Translations under genes and position numbers: made by a program
Shown: piece after piece, positions 46,855 through 56,078 of the stretch
Layout: each line of letters starts with the position of its first letter
Position numbering within the stretch: the stretch's first letter is position 1
The notes under the pieces: model-generated
What the model saw: only the letters and a program-made list of their open reading frames with translations
Databases searched by the model: none
Told to the model about the DNA's origin: nothing
DNA from: an uncultured Geobacteraceae bacterium
GTDB taxonomy: Bacteria; Desulfobacterota; Desulfuromonadia; Geobacterales; Pseudopelobacteraceae
DNA: 64,000 nucleotides
Reading direction: 5' to 3'
Assembly: GCA_903901875.1 (NCBI GenBank)
Contig: CAIUSO010000114.1
Span: 1 to 64,000 of the forward strand

Positions 46855-49053
46855 TTAACTGTGGTCCTGAAGATAGCCGAAAACGTCTTCTGCCGACCGG
46901 GGACGACTGTAGAGATATCCTTGCACGACATCACACTGCTGCTCCCGTAAAAAGCGCAATTGTCCCTCGGTTTCGACACCTTCGGCGATAACCTCTTTAC
47001 CCAGCTTATGGGCCAGAGCAATTGTTGCTGCAGCGATAGCGGCATCGTCTGAGTCTGACTCAATATCTTTGACAAAGGAGCGATCAATCTTTAAGCGATT
47101 TACCGGAAAAAGCTTCAGGTAACTGAGTGAAGAATAACCGGTACCAAAATCATCAATCGCCAGTTCAACGCCCATATCACGTAGTTTGCGAAGTTGGTAG
47201 ATGGTCACCTCCGGATCATCCATTGCCGCACTCTCGGTAATCTCCAGTTCCAGAAAATGTGGATCCAACCCGGTGGCACTGATTATTTTAGCCACCGTAT
47301 CCGACAGGCCGTCCTGTTTGAATTGCTTTGCCGACAGATTTACGGCCATTCGTAAAGGGGGGAGTCCGGCCGCCAACCAGGACAGCATCTGCCTGCAGGC
47401 CGTTTCCAGCACCCAGTCGCCAATCGGCAGTATCAAGCCGGTGGCTTCGGCAAGGGGAATAAACGTGTCCGGTGGTACCAGGCCCCGCTCCGGGTGCTGC
47501 CAGCGCAAGAGCGCTTCAACACCGATGACCCGACCGGTGGCCATTTCAATCTGGGGCTGATAATGCAGGAGAAATTCTTCCCGCTCAATGGCGACCCGTA
47601 AGTTCCTTTCCAGTGTAAACCGCTCTTGAGCGGTTATGTTCATCTCTTGTTTAAAAAACTGGTAGTTGTTTCTGCCATTAGCTTTGGCATGATGCATGGC
47701 AATATCGGCATTTTTCATCAGCTCTTCTGTGGTGTCGCCATCGTGGGGAAATACGCTGATACCTATGCTTGCGGTGATAACAACATCTCGATTGTCCAAC
47801 CGGAATGTGTGGGAAAGGTCTTCCAGAATTTTGCTGACAATGTGTGCCGAAGCACAGCCTGATACCACCTGGGGCAATACAACGGCATATTCATCACCAC
47901 CTAACCGGGCGACAACATCAATATTTCGGACCGACTTTGCAAGGCGAGAAGCGACCCCTGACAGAAGAGTGTCCCCCACATGATGGCCCAGAGAGTCATT
48001 AATGTACTTGAAATGGTCCAGATCAATGGAGAGGATTGCCAGATGACTGGAGGATTGTTTCGCCATCTTCAGTGCAGCGGAAAGCTTTTTTTTCAGGCTG
48101 GTACGGTTGGGAAGGCTTGTCAATACGTCATAGTGCGCCAGAAAATCTATTTGTTGGGTAGCTTGCTTTAACTCGCTGATATCGGTGAAAGTTCCTATAT
48201 AGTTGAGGACATTCCCCCCTTCATCACACACCACGGAGAGCGACAACAGTTTGGGAAAAATGTCCCCTCCCTTCCGTTTACCATATAATTCACCCTGCCA
48301 ATAATTATGGAGCAGCAATGTTTCCCACATTGATTCGTAGAAACCCTTGGTCTCAATTCCAGATTTCAGGAGTTTGGGGTCCAGTCCCAGCACCTCGTCC
48401 TGACGATAGCCGGAAATACGGGTAAAGGAAGCATTGGTGGCCAGAATCCTGTTCGACGAGTCGGTTATCACAATAGCTTCGCCACTGTGTTCGAATACTT
48501 TGGCCATAAGCAGCATCCGGTTCTCTGCCTTTACCCGTCGTGCATTTTCCTCTTGCAGCATGGTAACCGTCTGTGACAATTCAAGGGTCCGTTCAGTAAC
48601 CCGCTGCTCAAGGAGCTCATGGGCTTGACGCAACTCATGGGCCATGCGCTTTGCATCGGTGATCGTATTCACAAACGTATTGATAGTCGTTAACAGCTTT
48701 TGTTGATCAATCGGTTTAAGCAGGTAGCTGTTGACACCAATATCAATGGCGGCGATCAGATTCTGGGCATCACTGAAAGCGGTCAGGGCGATGATGATCG
48801 TTTCGGGTGCGCGCCTTTTGATCTCCGTTGACATGGCGATGCCATCAAGCACCGGCATTTTGATATCGGTAATGACTATTTCAGGCTTATACCGTTCAAA
48901 AAGTTCCAGCCCCTTTTTGCCATTCTCGGCCGTCAGAATATGTATATCGGGATAGGACAATTCGAGAGTCAAGGCAAGTAATGATCGTACCTCATGCTCA
49001 TCTTCCACATAGAGGAGAGAAATGTGAGAAGCATCATCTTTCTGAAACATCAA
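46855..49053 (-). CDS. REC-PAS-GGDEF-EAL cyclic-di-GMP turnover protein
   Basis: 732-aa cytoplasmic protein. The receiver (about 10-130; LLYVEDEHEVR, IVITDIKMPVLDG) is followed by a PAS domain (about 175-300; HSGEAIVITDSSNRILATNA). The GGDEF domain (about 305-470) has active-site ARLGGDEYAVV and an RNID inhibitory site five residues before it. The EAL domain (about 480-730) has VEALLRWQHPERG, LEITESA, IDDFGTGYSSLSYLKLFP and VIAEGVETEGQL. GGDEY differs from GGDEF only at the tolerated last position, so both cyclase and phosphodiesterase could be active, with phosphorylation deciding. Its stop is 46 bases before the promoter of the c-di-GMP-type riboswitch operon. Confidence 0.94.
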   Translation of the reverse strand: MMFQKDDASHISLLYVEDEHEVRSLLALTLELSYPDIHILTAENGKKGLELFERYKPEIVITDIKMPVLDGIAMSTEIKRRAPETIIIALTAFSDAQNLIAAIDIGVNSYLLKPIDQQKLLTTINTFVNTITDAKRMAHELRQAHELLEQRVTERTLELSQTVTMLQEENARRVKAENRMLLMAKVFEHSGEAIVITDSSNRILATNASFTRISGYRQDEVLGLDPKLLKSGIETKGFYESMWETLLLHNYWQGELYGKRKGGDIFPKLLSLSVVCDEGGNVLNYIGTFTDISELKQATQQIDFLAHYDVLTSLPNRTSLKKKLSAALKMAKQSSSHLAILSIDLDHFKYINDSLGHHVGDTLLSGVASRLAKSVRNIDVVARLGGDEYAVVLPQVVSGCASAHIVSKILEDLSHTFRLDNRDVVITASIGISVFPHDGDTTEELMKNADIAMHHAKANGRNNYQFFKQEMNITAQERFTLERNLRVAIEREEFLLHYQPQIEMATGRVIGVEALLRWQHPERGLVPPDTFIPLAEATGLILPIGDWVLETACRQMLSWLAAGLPPLRMAVNLSAKQFKQDGLSDTVAKIISATGLDPHFLELEITESAAMDDPEVTIYQLRKLRDMGVELAIDDFGTGYSSLSYLKLFPVNRLKIDRSFVKDIESDSDDAAIAAATIALAHKLGKEVIAEGVETEGQLRFLREQQCDVVQGYLYSRPRSAEDVFGYLQDHS

Positions 49054-49088
49054 TTACTTCCTTTCAAACCATGAGGTTCTCAGAGCGT

Positions 49089-49577
49089 TCATAGAGCGCA
49101 GCACCCCATCGACAAGGAGGGAATCCTCACCATGGCAGCGGGTACGTACCTCGGGGATATTTCACGCGGAGAACTGATTTTTTCAATACACGCCGTTAGC
49201 TCACGGTCATGCTTTGAAAAATGATTCTGCAGAGACATCATGAGTTTGGTGCATTCGTCGATAACCGCAGAAAGACATGAATCCTTTTCAAGAATCATGG
49301 CAAGCAGTCCATTCATTGAACTGATGAGCCTGTCGTGTTCTTTTCGGTGGATTTCAGAGGAAGACGCTCCAATATGAAGCATTATCTGCGTCTCCGTACT
49401 GTGGCTGGAAGACGAGAAGTATTTCAGATAGACGAGCTGATCGCCCAATTCAATTGACCACATATTCTTATCTTTCAGGGTTGCAGAAATTTCATTAATT
49501 ACACTGAGGACGTTCTTCTGTTGGCTTCCAAGTACATCGCATAAACCCATGAGTTTTGCCAGTTGATTATCTCTCAT
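49089..49577 (-). CDS. Hemerythrin-like protein with incomplete iron site
   Basis: 162-aa protein with a four-helix pattern recalling bacteriohemerythrin: QQKNVLSVINEI, LVYLKYFSSSSHSTETQIML, SSEIHRKEHDRLISSMNGLL, and LMMSLQNHFSKHDRELTACI. The HxxxH pair (HRKEH) and HxxxxD (HFSKHD) are present, but the first His is Gln and the HxxxE motif is one residue out of register. It may bind one metal or none. It lies 35 bases before the GGDEF-EAL gene; hemerythrin domains are known oxygen or redox inputs for diguanylate cyclases. The start is the ATG at 49577 with GGAG, 17 codons inside the longest frame. An unrelated helical protein is possible. Confidence 0.55.
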   Translation of the reverse strand: MRDNQLAKLMGLCDVLGSQQKNVLSVINEISATLKDKNMWSIELGDQLVYLKYFSSSSHSTETQIMLHIGASSSEIHRKEHDRLISSMNGLLAMILEKDSCLSAVIDECTKLMMSLQNHFSKHDRELTACIEKISSPREISPRYVPAAMVRIPSLSMGCCAL

Positions 49578-49790
49578 TTTTCCCACTCCGTGATTGTATT
49601 TTACTATCAATAGTATGCCGGGCTGCAATACGCCTTCTGGGGTGGCAAAGAAGACTTTGAAGTCCTGTTGGTAATACTACTCACTCGGAGCAAATAACAA
49701 TAGAGGGGAAAAACGCAGAACGACTTCGATTTTCCCTATGGAAAATTCAGGAGATGGCGAAAACGGCGCGGTGGTGGGCAAGGGGAGAAA

Positions 49791-50435
49791 TCAGATGGCA
49801 CTTATGCCTTCACGGATGGCGTATTTGGTCAGCTCGGCAATGCTGAACACACCTATTTTCTTCATGGTGTTCATGCGGATAGTCTCGATGGTCTTGGTAC
49901 TGACATTCAGTGTAAAGGCAATTTCCTTGGTGTTTTTGCCATCGGCAATCAGAGCCAACACTTCCCGTTCACGATTGGAAAGCTGCGGCTTTGCCGTTTC
50001 AGCGTTGTTCTGGCCCAATTCATTCATTATGAGATTGGTAACGGCGGAAGAAAGGTATGACTTACCGTCGTACAGAGATCTGATGGCATCCACCAGTTCC
50101 TTACCGGCACAGTCTTTAAGCAGGTACCCCTTGGCACCGGCTTTAAAACATTCAGTGGCACAGCCCCGGTCCAAAATCATGGAAAGAGCAAGAATTCTGG
50201 CATCGGGATGACGCGCAATGATGTGACCGGTCGCTTCAATCCCCCCCATTATCGGCATGGTTAAGTCCATAACCACAATATCAGGATTGCACATTTCATA
50301 GATTTCAACCGCTTCATGACCGTTCTCTGCCTGCGCCACAACCGCAATGTCTTCTGAACGTTCGAGAAGGGATAAGAGCCCTTCGCGCACAATAGTATGG
50401 TCATCCACCAGCATTACCGTAATCTTCGTAGTCAT
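49791..50435 (-). CDS. NarL/LuxR-type response regulator
   Basis: 214-aa regulator. The receiver has VMLVDDHTIVREGL with phospho-Asp57 (VVMDLTMPIMGG) and GAKGYLLKDCAGKEL. The C-terminal LuxR helix-turn-helix has LSNREREVLALIADGKNTKE and VSTKTIETIRMNTMKKIGV. Its start overlaps the upstream kinase stop by 4 bases, marking them as partners. A 160-base gap follows it before the hemerythrin-like gene. Targets are unknown. Confidence 0.96.
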   Translation of the reverse strand: MTTKITVMLVDDHTIVREGLLSLLERSEDIAVVAQAENGHEAVEIYEMCNPDIVVMDLTMPIMGGIEATGHIIARHPDARILALSMILDRGCATECFKAGAKGYLLKDCAGKELVDAIRSLYDGKSYLSSAVTNLIMNELGQNNAETAKPQLSNREREVLALIADGKNTKEIAFTLNVSTKTIETIRMNTMKKIGVFSIAELTKYAIREGISAI

Positions 50436-53050
50436 TGTCTCTCCCCTGTTTCTTCAGCTGTCGTCAGCGGCACCGAAATGGTGATGACGCTCCCACCATC
50501 GGGGGGCTGTTCCATACGGAAAAAGCCATTCAAATATCTGAATTGACGGACTAAATTAAATATTCCGAAACAGCCCTTTTTAGTCGTATGATGTAAAAGG
50601 TCCGGATCAAAACCGATGCCATCATCTTTGACCGTTAATAACAGACTGTCCCCGTTTCTTGATACTGATACAAAGGCTTCAGACGCCATTGCATGTTTGG
50701 CCACATTGATCAGCAGCTCCCGGGTGGCCTGATATACCACCGAGCGGAGTACGTCCGAGAGCGGCTTTACGCTGCCATCGTTCAAAAAAAACACATTGAG
50801 ACCATAGTCTGTTTTCATCTGTCGGCAGAGCCACTCCAGGGTTGCCTCAAGCCCTACCGTAATAAGAAGAGGTGGCGTTAACTGGAGTGTCAACGAGCGG
50901 ACTTCTCCGATAACTTTCTCAAGTAAACGGTATGTGTCAGCAATATTGCTCTGATCGTACACCGACAGAAGCGACGAGTTAACGGCACTGAGTTTAATTT
51001 TACACAGCGCAAGGGACTGACCGATGTGGTCATGGAGCTCGGAAGAAATGCGCAAACGAATCTGCTCATCCTGTAATGACAATTCAGTGGCCAGATCCTC
51101 CTGATTTTCCCGTATTTCGCTGAGCGTGGTTATATTCTGATTAATGCCCAGAATACAGGTAATTTCATTGTTAATCCGGATCGGTGCGGTGATGTGTTCA
51201 TAAATCTGTCGGCATCCGGCAATTACGTATTCAGCCTCGAACGTGACGACGTCACCGTTAAAAGCTCGCTGATTACTCTCGATTATGATGGCCAATGTTT
51301 CGGGGGGGAGAGCCATTTCCCCCGGTGTTGCGCCGATAATGCTGCCCCATTGATTTCGTAAGGCCCGGTTTTCCATTATGCAGCAGCCGTTTGTATCTCG
51401 AACCCAGAGTTCAAACGGAGCATTATCAAAGGCCGCTTGCAAGAGTGATGATTGTCGCTGAACCTCCTCTTCCGCCCGTACCAGTTCAGTTATATCCCGT
51501 GTGAACGACATGATGCACGGTTCTTCAGCGACCTCGATTATTCTCGCATATAAGAGGCCGTTGAGCAGCGTGCTATCTTTTCTTCTGAAACTTGCTCTGA
51601 AATTTTCAACGTGATCGTGCGACTTCAGTAAGCGGAGCAGTTCATGACGTTCATCCGGGCTTGCCCACAGGTTCAGTTCCAACGCTGTCTTGCCAAGAGC
51701 CTCGTCACCGGTATAGCCGGTAACCCGGGTGAAACCATCATTCACCTGGATATACTTGCCATCCTTTACACGTGTGACAATAACGGCATCTGGCGACAAG
51801 CGAAACGCGGTGGAGAGCTTTTCCTCCTGATAGCGGAGCTGAATATCCTGACCGATGACCTTCTCTTCCAGTTGTTCGTGGGCCAGTTTAAGTGCCAATT
51901 CAGCCTGTTTGCGGGCAGAGATATCATGGATTATGACGAATGAGCGTTGGATATGGCCCGCAACAATGACGGAACTGATTTCTGCCGGGAATTTCTCGCC
52001 ATTTTTACGAATGCAGGTCAATTCCGTATTGATGAAACCGGTTTGCTTCCGTTTTTCCAGCGCCGGGACCAGCCTGTCATCTTCCAAGTCCATGATTCCA
52101 TTACGCCCTAACCGGCAAAACTCCTCGTCAGTCCAGCCAAACATCTTGCAGGCCGCAGTATTGGCCATGGAAATTATTCCATCCGGCGCAGTGCATAAGA
52201 CCGCATCCCGTGAGAACTCAAACAACGACCGGAATATTTGTTCCCTCTCGGCCAGCAGAGCCTCATTTCGCTTCTGTTCCGTAATATCCTGTTTGACAGC
52301 AACATAGTGAGTAATGTCTCCACATTCATTAAACATGGGCGAAATGGATGCCGACTCCCAATAGGTCTCACCATTTTTTTTACGGTTATGAAACTCACCT
52401 CGCCACGTATTTCCCGCAGTAATTGTCTTCCAGAGTGTCGTGTAAACGGCACGGGGAGTCTGACTCGTTTGTAAAATCCGGGGTGATGCGCCCCTCACCT
52501 CGTCAAGTGAATAGCCGGTAAGTTCGGTAAAGATCGGGTTTACGTACTCAATGACCCCCTCTGAATCCGTGACGACGACCGGGCAGGGATTCTGCTCAAC
52601 GGCAATAGAGAGTTTGCGAATATATTCGTTCTGTTCTTTAATTCTCTGTTCGGAGACGAGGTGGGAAACCGTTGAGTCAATAACCGTAAAAAGTTTTTCC
52701 TGGTTTAATGGCTTGAGAACATAACTATTTATCCCGGCTTCTATTGCCTTTATCAGATAGTGGGCGTCACCGACGGCCGTCAGCGCGATTATGATCGTCT
52801 GGGGTCTCAGCAACTTGATCTCTGACGACATGCCGATTCCGTCTATGATGGGCATTCTAATGTCGGTAATGACAATGTCGGGCCGATACTTGCGGTACAT
52901 ATCCAGGCCATCGGCACCGTTTGATGCCACAAACAATTGGATATCAGGATAATTTATCGCCAGAGAGTCACTCAGAAATTCACGGGTTTCCTGTTCGTCT
53001 TCCACATAAAGCATTGATAATTTGAGCGCGGTAGCTCCGATTTCAGTCAT
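50432..53050 (-). CDS. REC-PAS4-HisKA_3 sensor kinase (NarX/DegS type)
   Basis: 872-aa cytoplasmic kinase. An N-terminal receiver (LSMLYVEDEQETR, Asp63 in VITDIRMPIIDG) is followed by four PAS domains (about 155-275, 280-400, 415-530, 540-655). HisKA_3 has ISSELHDHIGQSLALCKIKL with His673. A HATPase of the NarX class has VYQATRELLINVAKHA and VKDDGIGFDPDLL. It pairs with the NarL-type regulator that overlaps its end. The front receiver suggests input from another kinase, probably the MASE3 kinase 21 bases upstream. Four soluble PAS domains point to cytoplasmic redox or ligand sensing. Confidence 0.93.
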   Translation of the reverse strand: MTEIGATALKLSMLYVEDEQETREFLSDSLAINYPDIQLFVASNGADGLDMYRKYRPDIVITDIRMPIIDGIGMSSEIKLLRPQTIIIALTAVGDAHYLIKAIEAGINSYVLKPLNQEKLFTVIDSTVSHLVSEQRIKEQNEYIRKLSIAVEQNPCPVVVTDSEGVIEYVNPIFTELTGYSLDEVRGASPRILQTSQTPRAVYTTLWKTITAGNTWRGEFHNRKKNGETYWESASISPMFNECGDITHYVAVKQDITEQKRNEALLAEREQIFRSLFEFSRDAVLCTAPDGIISMANTAACKMFGWTDEEFCRLGRNGIMDLEDDRLVPALEKRKQTGFINTELTCIRKNGEKFPAEISSVIVAGHIQRSFVIIHDISARKQAELALKLAHEQLEEKVIGQDIQLRYQEEKLSTAFRLSPDAVIVTRVKDGKYIQVNDGFTRVTGYTGDEALGKTALELNLWASPDERHELLRLLKSHDHVENFRASFRRKDSTLLNGLLYARIIEVAEEPCIMSFTRDITELVRAEEEVQRQSSLLQAAFDNAPFELWVRDTNGCCIMENRALRNQWGSIIGATPGEMALPPETLAIIIESNQRAFNGDVVTFEAEYVIAGCRQIYEHITAPIRINNEITCILGINQNITTLSEIRENQEDLATELSLQDEQIRLRISSELHDHIGQSLALCKIKLSAVNSSLLSVYDQSNIADTYRLLEKVIGEVRSLTLQLTPPLLITVGLEATLEWLCRQMKTDYGLNVFFLNDGSVKPLSDVLRSVVYQATRELLINVAKHAMASEAFVSVSRNGDSLLLTVKDDGIGFDPDLLHHTTKKGCFGIFNLVRQFRYLNGFFRMEQPPDGGSVITISVPLTTAEETGERQ

Positions 53051-53071
53051 AGTGTCTCGATTGTAACTTAA

Positions 53072-55294
53072 TTATACTTCAATTCTAAACTCAGCACCTT
53101 CTCCGGTGTTACGCACTGACAACAGGCCATTCATGCTCTTTTCAATAATAGATTTTGCCATGAACAGTCCAATACCGGTGCCCTTATCAGGTCCTTTGGT
53201 GGTGAAGTACGGCTCGAAGATCCTGTCTACCAGGTGTGGTGGAATTCCTCCTGCGTTATCGGAAATCGTCACGACATTCTTTCCCGCAACCGTATCAATA
53301 GCTATCACTATCCGCCCATGAGCGGGACAATGCACGACAAAAGCATCCCGGGCATTCATTAAAATATTGAGAAGGACCTGCGAGAATTCATTGGGAAAAC
53401 CAACAATTACCGGATTGACACGGGATTGGATTTCAACCCGAATGTGCTGGTTATTAAAGTTATCCGCCACCAGTGAGACTGTTCTCTCAATCACATCTCG
53501 GATATCAAACTCAGTCATCTCCTTATCCGGTCTAAAAAAACTCCGAAAATCCTCAATAGTCTGAGACATATGATTTATTTGCCCCATTGACTTTTGAATG
53601 ACTTTTTCGAGATATTCTTCGGTAAATGCCCCCCTGTCGTAGTACAATTGCATCTGTTGTATGATGATTCCAAGGGTATTCAATGGTTGGCGCCACTGAT
53701 GAGCGATATTGTTGATCATTTCTCCCAAGGAAGCCAGACGGTTCTGCTGGATAAGTAACTGTTCCTTTTCACGGAGTGCTTCAACCGCCTTGAGGCGTTC
53801 TGTGGTTTCCTCATAGAGTGCCTTTTCAGCTACCTTGCGACTGTTCTCACGGCTCAGGCTGTCGAGAGCAAACGAAATATCCATTCCCATCTGTAACAGC
53901 AACTCCACATGCTGCACATCGAAATAATTCTTTTCTGCTCCGTATAACGTGAGAGCGCCAACAACCTGATCATTCTCTTTGATTGCAATGGATGCCGATG
54001 CGCCGATGCCATACTTCCTCCCCTGTTCATGCCAGGGGAGGGTACAGGGATCGTTTTGAAAGTCGTTACAGATATAATAAGTTCCTTCGCGGATGGCACT
54101 CCCGGTCGGGCCTTCCCCTTCCGGCTCTTTGTTGGCGGTAATCCTGATATCATTCAGGTATGCCGTGGCACCACTTGAAGCAACAACATTCAGACCACCG
54201 CTTTGCCCATCCATGAAGCCAATCCATGCCAGGACAAACCCGCCGCTTTCCACGGCAATGCGACAAAAATCACTGAATAGCGAATCACGGTTAATGATTT
54301 TAACCATGGTATGGTTGGTCTCGCCAAGCACTGCGTAGAGGCGATTGAGTCGTTGAATATTCAGTTCCGCTTTCTGGCGTTCATGTATCTCTTCTTCGAG
54401 AACCGTAACGGCCTGTGCCAGAGCAGAGGTTCGCTCTTCTATGCGCTGTTCAAGCTTTTCACCCTGAGCCTGGAGATCTTCATTTACTTTAACGATCTCT
54501 TTAAAAATCACTTCCAGTGGTGCATCTATGCCGGTTGCAATAATGGCGTGATATACCATCAAAAATGAGAACAATTTAAAGTAGTGGCCGACAAGATTTG
54601 AGATGTCGTAGTTATCAATGTAAAATGTAAACGCGAGTTCTGAAATGATGGTGTAGAGGAGAGACAAGAGGAGCAGCTTATAAATGCGGTCTGAGAAGTG
54701 TGCTCTCTTTTTGCCAAGTAACAGAATACACGCCACAAGGATAAGGCAGATTGCATACTCACTGTATACTTTGAAATCGGTTAACCCTTTGCCTGCGACA
54801 AAGCAGACCGGAAATATCTTCCAGTAAAATATACTGGAAATCAGCAGGGCTGTGACTATGACATAAGAGACAAAGATCAATCCCGCATTAACTTTTCTGG
54901 TTCTGAGCAGCAGTGCAAACGATATAATGAGGGTGACGCTCTCCAAAGCTCTTGCTGCAATCCAGAGCTGATTGGCATAGTAATCGTAGTCGGTAAATAT
55001 GGGCATCCCCCTGTACGCGATCGTGTGCAGGAGATCCAATACGCCAATAAACAGACAGGAAATTCCTACCATTATCAGATACTGGTTGTGAATATATTTA
55101 AGGGAGTGCCAGGTGACAACAAATACCGTACATGCGATCACGACGCTGAAAAGTTCAACAAGGGTATGAAAGAGCAGGTAATTAACTTTTGTGGTCAGAT
55201 AGAGTCCCACAACAATCGCGCAAATGGTCAGCCAGTACATCATCGTGGCGTGGCGGCTACTCCGTTCAAAAATGGCGTGGGTCACTTGATTCAT
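53072..55294 (-). CDS. MASE3-GAF sensor histidine kinase
   Basis: 740-aa kinase. The N-terminal 265 residues hold about eight membrane helices with the MASE3 hallmark FVAGKGLTDFKVYSEYAIC and LLHTIAYRGMPIFTD. A coiled coil and a GAF domain (about 335-480; FCRIAVESGGFVLAWIGFMD) follow. The H-box is NIAHQWRQPLNTLG with His532, and the ATPase has VTISDNAGGIPP and GTGIGLFMAKSIIEKSMNG. The kinase core is the same class as the one at 25306. The start is the ATG at 55294 (AGAGG upstream), 12 codons inside the open frame. It heads the likely operon with the NarX-type kinase and NarL-type regulator. Confidence 0.92.
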   Translation of the reverse strand: MNQVTHAIFERSSRHATMMYWLTICAIVVGLYLTTKVNYLLFHTLVELFSVVIACTVFVVTWHSLKYIHNQYLIMVGISCLFIGVLDLLHTIAYRGMPIFTDYDYYANQLWIAARALESVTLIISFALLLRTRKVNAGLIFVSYVIVTALLISSIFYWKIFPVCFVAGKGLTDFKVYSEYAICLILVACILLLGKKRAHFSDRIYKLLLLSLLYTIISELAFTFYIDNYDISNLVGHYFKLFSFLMVYHAIIATGIDAPLEVIFKEIVKVNEDLQAQGEKLEQRIEERTSALAQAVTVLEEEIHERQKAELNIQRLNRLYAVLGETNHTMVKIINRDSLFSDFCRIAVESGGFVLAWIGFMDGQSGGLNVVASSGATAYLNDIRITANKEPEGEGPTGSAIREGTYYICNDFQNDPCTLPWHEQGRKYGIGASASIAIKENDQVVGALTLYGAEKNYFDVQHVELLLQMGMDISFALDSLSRENSRKVAEKALYEETTERLKAVEALREKEQLLIQQNRLASLGEMINNIAHQWRQPLNTLGIIIQQMQLYYDRGAFTEEYLEKVIQKSMGQINHMSQTIEDFRSFFRPDKEMTEFDIRDVIERTVSLVADNFNNQHIRVEIQSRVNPVIVGFPNEFSQVLLNILMNARDAFVVHCPAHGRIVIAIDTVAGKNVVTISDNAGGIPPHLVDRIFEPYFTTKGPDKGTGIGLFMAKSIIEKSMNGLLSVRNTGEGAEFRIEV

Positions 55295-55588
55295 AGACGG
55301 CCTCTCATTACGGATTACAATCAAATTCACATTGAAGCGTATTAATTCAATTAAGCCCCACCTTATACAAGTTTGAACCGGCTGACAAGATTTTGCAGTT
55401 CACCGGCCGGTAACGCATAATACCGGAGTGGACACAACGGTATTCGAGTGGTTGGGTGGGCAAAAGTCGAGGGCATACTGGTTAGCTGCCGTAGCCTTGT
55501 TTACAACCTGTTTGATTTCTCCATTGATGTTGCGAACACTTTTTGCTAAATTCACCACAGGCATCAAAGTCACAAGCAATGGGACAGT
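55295..55588. other. Divergent intergenic region
   Basis: 294 bases between the MASE3 kinase and the Cys-rich exported protein. A 70-codon minus-strand frame (55400-55612) contains LAKSVRNINGEIKQVVNKAT but has no family match and no clear ribosome site. A palindromic patch ACCGGC near 55392-55420 is seen. No promoter could be placed with confidence. Confidence 0.4.
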
Positions 55589-55942
55589 ATGACTTCTTCT
55601 CTGAGACATCAACTGACTACTGTCGTTCTCTTATTGATGTGCCTGTGTTCTTTTACACAGTCTGTCGCGAGGGCGTGCATACAGCATCAGGAGTCATTTG
55701 CCAGTCAAAGGGGTGATCTTTCAATCTCAGCTCCCCCGTGCCCTGACTGCCCCTGCGAGGGAGATGCGGATTCTGATTGTTGCAATACGGCATGCTGTGA
55801 TTGCCCGTGCCACACACCGATTATCCAACATTTCATGTTTGCATATGCCCCTCACTCCGTCAAAATGCTCTTCAAAGAGCCTCAATGGTCGATACACGAT
55901 ATCTATCTACCGATCTTTGCCCCCCCACAGAACCACGCTTAA
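55589..55942 (+). CDS. Exported Cys-rich protein, function unknown
   Basis: 117-aa protein. A signal peptide is likely (HQLTTVVLLLMCLCSFTQSV, cut near ARA). The mature part has a dense run of Cys (PPCPDCPCEGDADSDCC followed by NTACCDCPCH), then a hydrophobic C-terminus ending DIYLPIFAPPQNHA. I recall Geobacter-type proteins with the same C-terminal signature near metal-efflux or cytochrome genes. Metal binding in the periplasm is inferred. GGGA lies 8 bases before the ATG. It is followed after 136 bases by the cytochrome c assembly pair. Confidence 0.75.
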   Translation: MTSSLRHQLTTVVLLLMCLCSFTQSVARACIQHQESFASQRGDLSISAPPCPDCPCEGDADSDCCNTACCDCPCHTPIIQHFMFAYAPHSVKMLFKEPQWSIHDIYLPIFAPPQNHA

Positions 55943-56078
55943 GTCTCCCAGAGCCTGATCAATTCACTGATGGTATCAACCAATGCCTTGGAACAGTCCG
56001 AAGGATGCTCTATGGTTTGCCTGACAAATCCCGTGGCAACAAGGATTCACAACCACCTGTAATTAAAGGAGTTACTCC

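Noticed and set aside
49738-50211. 157-codon plus-strand frame
   Set aside because: Antisense to the NarL-type regulator, whose motifs are intact.
55400-55612. 70-codon minus-strand frame, with a segment like part of a chemotaxis receptor
   Set aside because: Too short and lacks the conserved signalling tip. Overlaps the start of the Cys-rich gene and has no ribosome site.
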